Part shown: piece by piece, positions 35,169 through 48,033 of the stretch
Layout: each line of letters opens with the position of its first letter
Position numbering within the stretch: position 1 is the stretch's first letter
Assembly: GCA_030737875.1 (NCBI GenBank)
Contig: CM060909.1
Coordinates: forward strand, 29,905,659-29,969,658
Source of the DNA: Allium sativum
Lineage: Eukaryota > Streptophyta > Magnoliopsida > Asparagales > Amaryllidaceae
Length of the DNA stretch: 64,000 bases
Reading direction: 5' to 3'
The notes under the pieces: generated by a model
What the model saw: the letters and a program-made list of their open reading frames with translations, nothing else
Told to the model about the DNA's origin: nothing
Database searches by the model: none
Program-made: the position numbers and the translations under genes

Positions 35169-35186
35169 TGGCGCCGTTGCCGGGGA
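35169..35186 (+). other. Element D primer-binding site 1 (tRNA-Asp)
   Basis: TGGCGCCGTTGCCGGGGA, five bases after LTR 1. Confidence 0.93.
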
Positions 35187-37965
35187 CCAAAATAATTTTT
35201 ATTTTTAAATCCTTCGGGTTATAGTTTTATTTCTATTTTATTATTAAAAAAAAAAGCACAAAAAAATATTTTTATTTTTATGTCTTTTGTTTTCTTTTGA
35301 TGTATAGAAAAATATCTCTTGATTAGTTGTTGATTTGTACTGCTGATTAAGAGAAAGAAAAAAAAACTTGCAATTTTTGTTTTATTTGTTTCCTTTCTTT
35401 TACTTTCCGTTCCTTTTGTTTACAAATTCACTCTTTTTACAATTCTTAAAAAAAATTCCTTTGCAAATTTTCCTTCTGTAGCAAAATTTTCTTTTTCTTC
35501 ATATAAAAAAAACACAAAAAATATTTTTATTTTATTTTGTTCTCTTTTTTTTTAGGATAGATAAAAAAAATCTTGTTGGTTGATTTGGTATTTGATTTGT
35601 GATACCGTATATCTACCGAATAAGAGAAAAAAATGCTTGCCTTTTGTTTTGTTTCCTTTCATGTATAGAAAAAAATATTGATTGACTCGATTTGGTGTTA
35701 TCCTATGATACCGTAATCTTCCAATTAAGAGAATAAAAAACTTGCCACTTTTTGTTTTCAATTTCCTGTTTTTTTTTTCAATTTATTTCTTTCCCCTTTC
35801 GTTGCCTTTTCTTTCTACAAAAATAAATAAATAATAAAAAAAATTAACACTACTCATCACAATATTCTTCAACCAAACTATCTTCTTCTTGGTATTTTGC
35901 TACACCATACTCCTCCACGCCCATCTTCCCATCCCTCCCAATCAACCATATCGGTTGCAAGTGCCTCAACGAATAGCCTCCTACGCCACACCCAGTTCAA
36001 CACATACCTCCACTGCTTTCTGCCTACTTCCACCAAAGCCTTTCACATCACCAACCCCAAGCCATAGCATATCCCAATTCCTAAACCCATCATCACGTCC
36101 ACACTCTTGTCTCATAATCCCAGTCCAGACCATACCCATTAGCCCCATCGTCAGTTCGACCAATCCCATCCTTTATCTCCCATAAAAAAGTAGCACCCTT
36201 GCTTCAATAAACCTCTTCCTTACCATCCTCTTTTCAGCAACCCTACCCTCTTAGCCAATCACGCAAATCACCATTGTCTACTGGAACCAATCCATCTTCA
36301 CATCTCCACAACTGCAAACGCACTGTTCAAAATACATACAAACCTCCTCCCGCACGTCAAACAATTCCTCTTCACCACACCATTCATACAGCAAACGCAC
36401 CCCCTAGTTCAACGCTAAACACTGAACCGTACCTTCTCCGAATACCTTCTTTGACGTGAACAGTGCCCTACCATCGAACTGAAGTATCCCTCCGCCTTGA
36501 ACTCGAACAACAAACCGCAAATAAACTTCACAACCCCTATCTTTTCTAGAAATTGAAACTCACATCGTCGGAAACCCAAATCAGCAGTTGAACCTCCTGG
36601 ACGCTCAAGTCAACAGGCCTCGGTCCCCAACTGAGCCAACTGCCCCTCTTTGCTTTTGGTGTCGAAAGCTAATTAAAAAAAAATTGGTCTGAATTTTGAT
36701 CTCCGATTTTGATTGTTTCTGGAATAAAAGCGTGTCTTTTTCTTGGGATTATAGGTTAGCAGTTGGGCTTTTGCTAGCTTGCGGGCTTCTGAAATTGTTT
36801 TTATTCATATGGTTTTTTTTTCTGTGTGTTTGGTGGAATACATATAGTGTTCCCTTAGTTTTATTTGGCGTGTACTTTTGAATTGGTTTAGTTGCTTTAT
36901 TGTTTTAGTCTCCTTTGTTTTGTTTCTGTTTAAAGGTGTACTTTTTGTTGTTGGTGAATTAGTGTCAGTCAAACGTTCTAAAAAAAATCAACTTTCTTTG
37001 TTTAATTAGCGTTAGTTCTGTTTTGTTTTTTCATTTTTTTTACTCGTGTGATTTTTAGTTTGATTTTTGTTTTTATTCTCTTTCTCTTTAAAGAAAAAAT
37101 CAGAAAAAATCTCATCTTCCTTTTGTTTAATTAGGCTTAGTTTGGTTTTGTTTTTATTTGTTCTCATTTTATTTTCATTTTAATTTTCATTAAAAAAAAG
37201 AGAAAATTTTCAAAAGCAGAGGACAATTCAAGGTTCGAGCGGTTGCACACCAAGTGAGGTGTGAACGCGCTAGCGCGACTCAACTGCACTGGACGGACTA
37301 CCGATCAAGGTGAGTATTTTTTATCTCTATAGGGACCGCTGCTGCAAATAAAAAATATATAGACATTGCTTGTAAAACTCTTCTACAGGGCATCGGCTTG
37401 CTTGTAAAAAAAAATTTTGTTTTTTATTTATTTCTGCAATTGACTGTTCCGAGACTGTTCATTCTGTGACTGAAAAAAAAAATTGCATTCATCGTAGTTT
37501 TGTTTTTACTTTCTAAGGACTTCATTATATTTTGACAATTTGGTTTAGTTCAAACGGATTATTTCTCGGTGTCTAGACTACGGCAGAGTAATAACTGTTT
37601 ATAAATATTACGGTGATTCGTAAATATTATATCGGTTGTTCCTCTGAAGGTACTTAAACCTTCGGCTGCATTGCTAGGGTGATTCCTGGTGCACCGATAA
37701 CTCCTGTCCGTTAACTGGCTGAGAAGTCTTCTGTTGAAATAAATCAAACCGTCATTATATAATTCTAGAAATTGTAAATTGCATTAGGTTCATTTAAAAA
37801 AAAAATCTTTTGTGTCTAATTCTTTTTCTCTAAAAAAAAAAAATTCGCTTCTCAAATTTGTTTTTTTTTCCTCTCATCTTCCCTTATTCTTCTCGCTAGT
37901 GCATGCGTCATTGGACTCGTGACCCTTCGGATAATCATTTAGTTCGAACAAACATTTCTTTAACC
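35187..37965 (+). other. Element D leader
   Basis: 2.8 kb without a supported gene. The first 670 bp is T/A-rich with two related blocks around TGATACCGTA (about 35560-35630 and 35670-35730). 35860-36650 is C-rich and G-poor on the sense strand, and the rest is T-rich. The layout parallels that of element C. Confidence 0.6.
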
Positions 37966-39204
37966 ATGGCCGAAGAAAATCCCCCTCGATCTCTTATGGA
38001 TAGATACTTCCCCGATCGGGTTTCTATTCCTTCTTGTATCATATTGCCCGCCCCAACGGGTAACCACTTTGAAATTCATTCGAATCACATAAATACTCTT
38101 CCAAAGTTCGGCAATTTAGAATGTGATGATCCTTATATCTTCTTGACCAAATTTGAACAAGTTTGTGCAACCATGAAATTTCAACAATTAAGTGATGATG
38201 GAATCAAACTTAGGTTAATTCCATTTGCACTTACCAATTATGCTGAGAAATGGTTGTATAGCCTGCCTTCAAATACAATTGGAACTTGGGGTGAATTTGT
38301 GAACATTTTTCTAAAGAAATTTTACCCTTTGGAAAAAACATCTAAAATTTGAAATGAAATCGTCAATTTTCGTCAACTTGGGGGTGAATCCTTTGCAAAA
38401 TATTTTGAAAGATTTAAAGAGCTTCTAGTCAAATGTCCACATCACAATTTTGAAAAATGGACTCTTTGTCAAATTTTATACGATGGACTTGAAAATAACT
38501 CTCGAACCATGCTCGAATCAATGTGCCAAGGAAATTTTCTAGCCCAAGATCACAATGTCGCTTGGCAATTTCTTGAAAATTTGGCCGAAAAATCAGCTCA
38601 ATGGGAAAGATCTAACGAGAAATCGATTTATTCCCGATCTAGTGCTCATTCGGTAGGATCATCAGTTGCCTTAGAAGCAAAAATAGACGCGATGATATCC
38701 AAATTCGATAATGTCCTTTCATCAACTCAAATAAATCAAGCTCAAGCGTCTCAGACCTCATGTTACAAATGTAACGATCCTAACCACATAGCTGATCAAT
38801 GCCCACATTCATTGGAACAACTCAACGCATTTAACAAAGCTAGGAATGACCCATTCTCCCCAACGTACAATCCAGGTTGGAGAAACCATCCTAACTTCTC
38901 TTGGACCCAAAACAATGCAAATTTGAATGCGGTTCGACCTTCTTTTCAATCATTTTCGAATAATCCTTCGAAACCTCCCTTTCAACAAACTCAATTCCAA
39001 CATCCTGCGTCACCTTCTCAAAACCAAGCGCAACAATCTTTTGTTCCCCAAGACGATAAACGATTGACATCACTTGAGAAAACTCTCGAAGAATTGACTA
39101 AAGCGACGACCCAAAATCTCCAATCAAATACCAATCTTCAAAATTTATTGACTTCGCAATGCAAAACACGAGTCAATCGATTACTAAACTTGAAATGCAA
39201 ATGA
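37966..39204 (+). pseudogene. gag: Element D gag, broken
   Basis: ATG 37966 in the context AACCATGGC is preferred over the in-frame ATG at 37903, because it has a Kozak-like context and the protein reads naturally from it. TGA 38350-38352 breaks the capsid region; the surrounding frame suggests CGA became TGA. The same frame then continues to 39202. The capsid part has KFEQVCATMKF, AEKWLYSLPS and FLKKFYP, typical of plant Ty3/gypsy gag. A single zinc knuckle CYKCNDPNHIADQC (38761-38802) follows, then a Gln/Asn-rich linker. Near 39160-39200 an indel shifts the frame into the protease reading. A Gag with these lesions would not assemble. Confidence 0.87.
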
Positions 39205-40388
39205 GTCAGTTAGCCACTTCCGTAAGCGAACGGGAAAGAGGCACTTTCCCGAGTCAACCCATTCCAAACCCCAACCGTCAAAATCCTAACTCCAACCAAA
39301 TTCACATCATTCAAGATTCAAACGTTAGTCACTTGAATGCGGTCACGACTCTTAGATCTGGAAAAAAGATTGACAACCATGTGGTTAACCCAAATGCTTT
39401 ACCGGACGATCTTCCAAACCCTCTCGAAAATTCGACCAACTCAGATCAAAACATTGAGCCAATTTCTGACAAGGACCATCCTCAAACTCAAGTAGCCCAA
39501 CCTACTGAGTTGTCTGCTCCATTTCCTCATAGACTCCGACCTAGGAAAAAGACGGATCAGCTAGAAAAAATCCTTGAAATATTTAAGCAAGTTAAAGTGA
39601 ACATTCCTCTTTTAGATATTATACAACAAGTTCCACAATACGCAAAATTTCTAAAAGATATGTGCACTCAAAAACATCATACACATGTACCTAAGAAAGT
39701 GTTTCTAGCGGCAACTCTAAGCGAAGTCTTGTCCCAATCGATGCCAGTGAAATACAAAGATCCTGGCTGCCCCACAATATCATGTACTATTGGGGACAAG
39801 AAAATCGATAGATGCCTGCTAGACTTAGGTGCTAGTGTTAACTTGCTTCCATATTCCGTCTATCGCCAATTAGGGCTAGGAGAATTGAAACCCACCAAGG
39901 TTACCCTTCAGCTTGCTGACCGTTCAATTAAGAAACCTGTGGGCGAAATCGAGGATGTGTTGATCAAAATAGGCGAATTCATCTTTCCAGTTGATTTCAT
40001 TGTCTTAGAAACTCAACAGGTTAGCAATCCTGCAAACCAGATCCCTTTGATTCTAGGATGACCCTTCTTAGCAACCTCTAATGCTCTCATCAACTGTAGA
40101 AATGGGTCTATGAAACTTCATTTTGGTAACATGACTGTCGAGCTAAACATCTTCAGAACTGAAAACTCTCTTAACTCTTATGTGGACCAGTTTTCTAAAA
40201 TCCATGCTGTCCACGATAATGAATCTGAGCTCGACCATCTGAATAATGAAATTGAATCGAATTACGAAACCTTATTTTAAGATATTCCCGAAAATGTCTC
40301 TGATTCGATTCCTGTCGAGCCTCTCACAAATGAGTCTATCCCTCAACCAATTTCTTCGGTTGAGCCGCCCCCAAAATCTGAACTCAAA
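39159..40388 (+). pseudogene. pol: Element D protease region, broken
   Basis: The frame from 39159 begins with a coiled, Gln/Ser-rich linker, then a basic segment near 39540. The aspartic protease core DLGASVNLLP is at about 39825, with LQLADRSIKKPVGEIEDVLI downstream. TGA 40059-40061 interrupts ILG(stop)PFL, a likely Arg CGA to TGA change, and TAA at 40278-40280 interrupts the linker to RT. Frame is shared with RT. The protease would cut Gag-Pol in the particle. Confidence 0.85.
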
Positions 40389-41573
40389 GTGTTGCCCAGT
40401 CATCTTAAGTACACTTACTTAGGAGATAATGAAACTTTTCCTATCATCATCGCTTCTGACCTTACTTTAGAGCAGGAACAATTGCTCCTTCCCATTCTTA
40501 AGAAAAATAAGGAGGCAATTGGTTGGTCCATGGCTGATATTAAGGGGATTAGTCCTTCGATAGTCCAACATCGAATCCACCTTGTAGATGATGCCAAACC
40601 CACTCGTGATCCCCAACGTCGACTAAACCCTATCATGAAAGAAGCAGTTCGTGCTGAAATCCTTAAATGCCTTGACAATGGAATCATCTACCCTATTTCT
40701 GATAGTCAATGGGTTAGTCCGATTCATGTCGTACCTAAGAAATCAGGAATTACCGTGATCCAAAATGAAGCTAACGAGCTTATCCCGACCCGCACCCAGA
40801 CCGGTTGGCGTGTTTGCATTGACTATAGGAAACTTAACGCGGCAACACGTAAGGATCATTTCCCTCTGCCATTTATCGATCAAATGTTAGAACGACTAGC
40901 TGGTCATGAGTACTACTGTTTCCTTGATGGGTACTCGGGCTATAATCAAATCCCTATCGCTCCTGAGGACCAAGAGAAAACCACTTTCACTTGTCCGTTT
41001 GGTACATTTGCGTACCGACGTATGCCTTCTGGTCTCTGTAATGCACCTGCAACCTTTCAGAGGTGCATGATTAGCATTTTTTCTGATATGATCGAGCGAT
41101 TTTTGGAAGTGTTCATGGATGATTTTTCCATATTTGGTGATTCTTACTCTGAGTGTTTACATCATCTCGATCTTGTTCTTAATCGCTGTAAAGAGAAACA
41201 CTTAACGCTTAATTGTGAAAAGTGTCACTTCATGGTTAAACATGGCATTGTTTTGGGACATGTCATCTCTAACGAAGGAATTGAAGTTGATAAAGCCAAA
41301 ATCGAAGTTATCTCTAATCTTCCCATTCCCAAATCTGTTAAGGACATCCGATCCTTTTTAGGTCATGCTGGCTTCTATCGTCGCTTCATAAAGGATTTCA
41401 GCAAAATCACTCGACCTCTGACTAACCTTCTTGGTAAGGATGTTCCTTTCGACTTCAATTCTGAGTGCATTTCATCTTTTGAGCATCTTAAAAATGAACT
41501 TGTCTCTGCTCCTATCATTTGCTCTCCCAACTGCCTTTTGAAATCATGTGTGACGCCTCGAACTTCGCTGTAG
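40389..41573 (+). pseudogene. pol: Element D reverse transcriptase
   Basis: A long open stretch of 394 codons, the best preserved part of D. Motifs in order are WVSPIHVVPKK, VCIDYRKLN, FLDGYSGYNQI (first catalytic Asp), MPSGLCNAPATFQRC, FMDDFSIFG (catalytic Asp pair at 41118-41123), CEKCHFMV and GHVISNEGIEVD. The connection domain has FLGHAGFYRRFI. The Met in FMDD and the SGYNQI form are usual for Athila. The frame ends at a shift near 41530 before RNase H. All catalytic Asp residues are present. Confidence 0.92.
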
Positions 41574-41884
41574 GCGCTGTCTTAGGACAACGAATTGATA
41601 AAATTCTTCATGTCATTTACTACGCGAGTAAAACTCTGAACGACGCTCAAATCAATTATACTACAACTGAAAAGGAACTCTTGGCAGTTCTCTTTGCTCT
41701 AGAAAAATTCAAGCCTTATCTAGTTGGTTCACACATCACTGTTTATACCGATCATTCCGCACTTAGGTACCTTTTCTCTAAAAAGGATGCTAAGGCTCGT
41801 CTCATTCGTTGGATCCTTCTACTTTAAGAATTTGACCTTACCATTAAGGATAAAAAAGGATCCGACAACGTTATTGCGGACCAC
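41519..41884 (+). pseudogene. pol: Element D RNase H
   Basis: It is out of frame with RT by a small deletion near 41525. Residues visible: [13 protein letters not shown] (Asp), [15 protein letters not shown] (Glu), [11 protein letters not shown] (Asp), and, after the stop TAA 41825-41827 (probably CAA to TAA), IADHLSRLP (Asp). So the four catalytic acids are kept while the frame is broken. This domain removes the RNA strand during reverse transcription. Confidence 0.88.
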
Positions 41885-43270
41885 TTGTCTCGTCTTCCAA
41901 ATGCCCCGTCTTCTTCTCTTCCAATCAACGAGAATTTCCCTGATGAACAGCTGTTTTCTCCATCCACTGATCCTTGGTTTGCTGACATTGTTAACTACTT
42001 AGTCACCAAGCAGACCCCTTCTTTTTGGTCTAAGCAGGATAAACACAAATTCTTTTCTCAAGTGAAACATTTTTATTGGGACGACCCCTATCTTTTCAAG
42101 TATTTTCCCGACCAAATCATTCGAAGATGTGTTCCTGACACCGAAATTCACAGTGTCCTCTCTTTCTGTCATGACCAAGCATGCGGTGGTCACTTCGGTC
42201 CCAAAAAGACAGCCGAAAAGGTTCTCCAATCGGGTTTCTACTGGCCGAACCTTTTCAAAGACACGTACGAATTTTGCAAAACTTGTGATCGATGTCAATT
42301 CTTGGGGAAAATTTCTAAACGGAATATGATGCCCCTAAACCCCATTCTAGAGGTCGAAATTTTTGATGTGTGGGGTATAGACTTCATGGGACCCTTCCCT
42401 AATTCTTTTGGGAACCTTTACATTCTCTTAGCTGTTGATTATGTTTCCAAATGGGTCAAAGCTGTACCGTGCAAAACAAACGATAACAAGGTTGTTGTGC
42501 GCTTCTTGAAAGAAAACATCTTTTCTAGGTTTGGCATACCTCGCACAATAATCAGTGATAAGGGTACACACTTCTGTAATCGTTCTTTTGAAGCTCTCAT
42601 GAGAAAATATTCGATAACCCACAAGTTATCCACTCCTTATCACCCTCAAACTTGTGGGCAAGTTGAAGTATCGAATAGGCAGATTAAACAAATCCTTGAG
42701 AAAACCGTGAATCGAAATCGTAAAGATTGGTCTCAAAAGTTAACCGATGCTCTTTGGGCTTACCGCACCGCTTTCAAAACAAACTTGGGTATGTCCCCTT
42801 ATCGGTTGATTTTTGGTAAACCATGTCACTTGCCAGTTGAACTAGAACATAGGGCGTTATGGGCAATAAAAACTTTGAATCTTGATTTAGAGCAAGCAGG
42901 TGAACATAGGAAGCTTCAACTTAATGAACTTGATGAAATTAGAAATGATGCCTATGAAAATGAACGAATTTACAAGGACATAACAAAAGTTTTTCATGAT
43001 AAATCAATTTTACGTAAAACTTTCATGCCAGGACAAAAAGTTTTCTTGTATGACTCAAAACTGCATCTATTTCCGGGTAAGCTAAAATCTAGATGGACAG
43101 GACCTTACACTGTACGGACCGTTTTTCCGTATGGTGCGGTAGAAATTGAGAATCCAACTGATGGATCATCCTTTAAGGTCAATGGTCAACGCCTTAAACC
43201 TTACTTGGAACCAATACCCAACCAAGAGGAACAGCTCATGGTCCTCCATGAGCCACATTACATTCTGTAA
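41885..43270 (+). pseudogene. pol: Element D integrase
   Basis: An open frame of 461 codons in phase with RNase H. The zinc-binding His-His-Cys-Cys set spans about 42165-42300 ([11 protein letters not shown] to CKTCDRCQ). Catalytic Asp residues are in [11 protein letters not shown] and [10 protein letters not shown], and the Glu in [13 protein letters not shown]-terminal [16 protein letters not shown] segment follows. There is no chromodomain, as expected for Athila. The domain itself appears intact, but upstream stops mean it could not be made from this Gag-Pol. Confidence 0.92.
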
Positions 43271-45033
43271 GACGCACTGACCCTCTTTTGTACATATGTA
43301 AATATTCTCTTATATGTTTTTCCCTTTCACTAAGATATGTCTGATTAAGACTGTGAGGACACAGTCACACTCAAGTGTGGGGGGAATTTACATTACATCA
43401 GCAATCAAATTTTATGAAGTAGGTCATTCGTTGAACAAGGATTAACTTAAAATTCATAAATAACACCTTGGTTCTTGTTTGATAAGTTGAATTTTTGGGT
43501 TATGGGAATGAACATTATTTATTCATTGAATTGTAATGTGTCTTTTTAAGATGCTAGCTTGAGACTGTGCAGACGTTAGTTGTGTTCTGGAGTAAGCGTG
43601 TCAACCTTTGTTATACATGTTAGAATGTGCAAGTAAAAATAATCAAAAAAAAAATCAAGAAATAAAAGGATTTTGCACCTACATTTGCTGGATTTTCTGA
43701 GTTCGTTTTCATGCATAATATTTTCTTTTCACTCAAATTTTCAAAATCGTAAGTTCTAAAATCCACTTGGCCCAATTAAGGAGAAATGACTCATTGTAGC
43801 ATTCTTCTTCGGTACCCCACATTATTCAAACCCAAGTTTTAGTCGATTTACATCCATGTTTCGACAAGTTTATCTTATATTGGTATACTCAAGAATCTTG
43901 TTTAAAGGTCAAAAACGTCACTTTTTATACCAATATTACACCACCCACTCCGTACTTGTTTTAAGGTAGGATAACCATATACCACATCTTATTTTATAAG
44001 GGTTATCTATCTTACGAAACTTTGCTTATCATTCCTTTCATCTTTTTGTATAACAAAAATCCAGACTTGTGTGTTGAATTAAGGTTATAGAAGTAGAGTA
44101 ACTATGGCACAAAACTTTCCTTTCATGAAGTGTTGGTTCAGTAGAGGAGGAATCAAATGAAATAAAATATGGTGTCATTCCATTCCATTTCCACTCATCA
44201 TTCATCATGCAAATATGAAGAAAAAAAAACATGTGAAAAAGAAAAAAGAAAAAAAAAAGAGAGAGAAAGAAAGAAAAAGAAGAAAAAATGAAATAAAGAG
44301 AGAGTCTCTCAGAATAAAATAGTCATTCATCATTCTTGACTATAAAGCATTCATTTCCATTCCATCCATATCCACCACACCGTACTTGGAAGCGAGGATT
44401 GTAGTAGAGGAGATGAAAGGAAACAAAATGTCTATATGTGCCTTAGTATTACTTTATCTTTTGTAGCTTGAAGTTCAACTAATACACTTGCCCTCTCATC
44501 TATAATATTTTTTAGAACTTACAAAATTTTCCTTCATCTATGCATAACTCACATCCAATACATTACAGTTACGGTGGTGCAAAATTATTCAAAAAAAAAA
44601 AAAAGGTTGAATAAATGATTGGGTGCACATTGTCGATGTGTAGAACTTTGGTTGACACCACGCTCTTAACCTTCAAGACAATTACAGTGTTATCAAGGAA
44701 TTACGATTCAGCTTGAAAAATCTTATTCATTTTCGCACCAATAATGGGATGGACAATTGGAACTAAACCGTTATTATTGAAGTTAGGTGAAATCCTTGGA
44801 ATGTGAAAGACCTTAAATATATTGTTTGATTAATCCGCGTACATAAGACGCTTTGGATTTTGTGGGTAGTATCCGCTGAAAACCCTCACGAGACAACACT
44901 CGTCCTACTGGGGACACCCAGAGGTTTAACGGCTTGTTGCATACGCTAAATGCAATCGTGTTTCCTACAAAAGTGTGACATATCTTAGTTTAGTTTATTC
45001 GAGGACGAATAAAAAGATAAGTGTGGGGGTATT
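43271..45033 (+). other. Element D 3' untranslated region and polypurine tract
   Basis: 1.76 kb, no env-like ORF. An A/G-rich tract lies at 44220-44305, flanked by CATTCATCAT repeats. The last 180 bp (44855-45033) match element C, and the tract AAGTGTGGGGGTATT ends at the LTR. A second tract GTGTGGGGGGAATT is at 43375-43388, directly after integrase and close to the breakpoint of the deleted copy. Confidence 0.8.
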
Positions 45034-46243
45034 TGATACACACGTAAATGTGTATATTTTATCCGCTTATTTATCTTATTTTATCTTTTAAATAATTGAT
45101 ATTGTGTATTTATAGCTGTGTTTTCAGATTGTTGACAAGAAGCATAGTTTAGAGCATTTGATGGATAAAGCATGAAGAATTTGCTTAAAAAGGATGAAGT
45201 TTAAAATTGCTAAAGCTTGAAGAACGGTTGCAATTATATTTCAGTTAAGAAGATTTGGCTCAATAAAGACTCAAACCGCATTCACATTAGCTCATTTAGA
45301 AGGCCTCTTACTCATGTTGCGTTCACACTAGCCTATTTGCTAGACCACTCACTCTAAAGCTGCGTTCACACTGGCTTATATGTTATTTGGGTTATTTCTT
45401 TAGTCCCACATTATGTAATTAGCTATCTAGCCTTTGTCATATCAGCTATAAGTACATTGTATCTTAGTCTTGTAAAAAACACATTAGGTTTTATTCTGTA
45501 ATTCTCTTCTTGGAATAAAATCATTCTCTCCCTTTCTTTTTACTTTTTGTTTATTTTATTTATGTTCATGTTATTTATTTTCTTTTTCTCTTCTTCTTTA
45601 GCTATGTCTAGCTAATCCCCTTTGATTAGGGAGTGATGATGCTGATAGTATGATTCAATATGAATCACATAGCCAAAAGATGAGGACTGTATACATGTAG
45701 ATCTGGATCTGAATTAAGGGTTAGATCTGAACCTTCATACCCTATGTCGTTTAAGAGCTGTGCTCCTTCGCAGGGTATATTCGAGTTCAATCTAACACTT
45801 ATCAGATTTAGATTTAATATTTAGAGTTTTAGAAATAAAATAGTGAATCTGTCCTGATAGCCTATGGTTGTAGAGCTGAGCTCCTGCATAGGCTATGCTT
45901 GTCGTTATTTACATATTTGTTTCTAAAAACCTATTATCGTTGATTCATGTTTGTGACAGAAACATGTATTAAATCTGGTTAATCTTTTGGCTATTGATGA
46001 TTATGAATCTGATTTATGTCATTATCCCCTAATTGCTTTCACTTATTGTTAAAAGTCTCTTTTTATTTAATTTCTGCTATTTTCTTTGTTTTCAACCAAT
46101 CAAAAGTTAGGGATAACTTGATTGGATTTATTAATAAAATAATTTGGTCCCAGAGTTCGACAACCTCTACAACGATCCTTGTTGTTTAGGAAAGACGAAC
46201 GAATTTTACAGTTGTTTACAATTGTATAATTTGTTCGCAAACA
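45034..46243 (+). repeat. Element D LTR 2 (middle)
   Basis: 1,210 bp, starts TGATACACACG. It lacks the 16-bp segment found in LTRs 1 and 3, and its TATA region reads TATAAGTA. It is followed by its own primer site. Confidence 0.92.
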
Positions 46244-46248
46244 AATTT

Positions 46249-46266
46249 TGGCGCCGTTGCCGGGGA
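46249..46266 (+). other. Element D primer-binding site 2 (tRNA-Asp)
   Basis: TGGCGCCGTTGCCGGGGA, five bases after LTR 2, so LTR 2 looks like a proper 5' LTR of a second unit. Confidence 0.93.
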
Positions 46267-48033
46267 CCAAAATAATTTTTATTTTTAAATCCTTCGGGTT
46301 ATAGTTTTATTTCTATTTTATTATTAAAAAAAAGACAAAAAAATTTATTTTATTTTGTTCCCTTTTGTTTTCTAGCATGAATTTACATTACATCAGCAAT
46401 CAAATTTTATAAAGTAGGTCATTCATTGAACAAGGATTAACTTAAAATTCATAAATAACACCTTGGTTCTTGTTTGATAAGTTGAATTTTTGGGTGATGG
46501 GAATGAACATTATTTATTCATTGAATTGTAATGTGTCTTTTTAAGATGCTAGCTTGAGACCGTGCAGACGTTAGTTGTGTTCTGGAGTAAGCGTGTCAAC
46601 CTTTGTTATACATGTTAGAATGTGCAAGTAAAAATAATCAAAAAAAAAAAATCATGAAATAAAAGGATTTTGCACCTACATTTGCTGGATTTTCTGAGTT
46701 CGTTTTCATGCATAATATTTTCTTTTCACTCAAATTTTCAAAATCGTAAGTTCTAAAATTCACTTGGCCCAATTAAGGAGAAATGACTCATTGTAGCGGT
46801 CTTCTTCGGTACCCCACATTATTCAAACCCAAGTTTTAGTCGATTTACATCCATGTTTCGACAAGTTTATCTTATATTGGTATACTCAAGAATCTTGTTT
46901 AAAGGTCAAAAACGTCACTTTTTATACCAATATTACACCACCCACTCTGTACTTGTTTTAAGGTAGGATAACCATATACCACATCTTATTTTATATGGGT
47001 TATCTATCTTACGAAACTTTGCTTATCATTCCTTTCAGCTTTTTGTATAACAACAATCCAGACTTGTGTGTTGAATTAAGGTTATAGAAGTAGAGTAACT
47101 ATGGCACAAAACTTTCCTTTCATGAAGTGTTGGTTCAGTATAGGAGGAATCAAATGAAATAAAATATGGTGTCATTCCATTCCATTTCCACGCATCATTC
47201 ATCATGCAAATATGAAGAAAAAAAATATGTGAAAAAGAAAAAAGAAAAAAAAGAAAAAAAAGAGAGAGAAAGAAAGAAAAAGAAGAAAAAATGAAATAAA
47301 GAGAGAGTCTCTCAGAATAAAATAGTCATTCATCATTCTTGACTATAAAGCATTCATTTCCATTCCATCCATATCCACCACACCGTACTTGGAAGCGAGG
47401 ATTGTAGTAGAGGAGATGAAAGGAAACAAAATGTCTATATGTGCCTTAGTATTACTTTATCTTTTGTAGCTTGAAGTTCAACTAATACACTTGCCCTCTC
47501 ATCTATAATATTTTTTAGAACTTACAAAATTTTCCTTCATCTATGCATAACTCACATCCAATACATTACAGTTACGGTGGTGCAAAATTATTCAAAAAAA
47601 AAAAGGTTGAATAAATGATTGGGTGCACATTGTCGATGTGTAGAACTTTGGTTGACACCACGCTCTTAACCTTCAAGACAATTACAGTGTTATCAAGGAA
47701 TTACGATTCAGCTTGAAAAATCTTATTCATTTTCGCACCAATAATGGTATGGACAATTGGAACTAAACCGTTATTATTGAAGTTAGGTGAAATCCTTGGA
47801 ATGTGAAAGACCTTAAATATATTGTTTGATTAATCCGCGTACATAAGACGCTTTGGATTTTGTGGGTAGTATCCACTGAAAACCCTCACGAGACAACACT
47901 CGTCCTACTGTGGACACCCAGAGGTTTAACGGCTTGTTGCATACGCTAAATGCAATCGTGTTTCCTACGAAAGTGTGACATATCTTAGTTTAGTTTATTC
48001 GAGGACGAATAAAAAGATAAGTGTGGGGGTATT
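46267..48033 (+). mobile_element. Deleted interior of the second D unit
   Basis: About 110 bp of leader joins at about 46376 to sequence equal to 43386-45033. About 8 kb (leader, gag, pol) is missing. Positions in this copy are offset from the first by almost exactly 3,000 bp. It carries its own shared 3' block (47855-48033) and polypurine tract. Confidence 0.9.

Noticed and set aside
35169..35186. tRNA-Asp gene
   Set aside because: Only 18 bases complementary to the tRNA 3' end right after an LTR: a primer site, not a tRNA gene. The same applies to the iMet-like sites.
35889..36185. 98-codon ORF in the D leader
   Set aside because: C-rich low-complexity tract, with no motif and no equivalent in the deleted D unit to support it.
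43271..44850. Env-like ORF3 expected in some Athila elements
   Set aside because: No frame of useful length, signal peptide or membrane segment after integrase.
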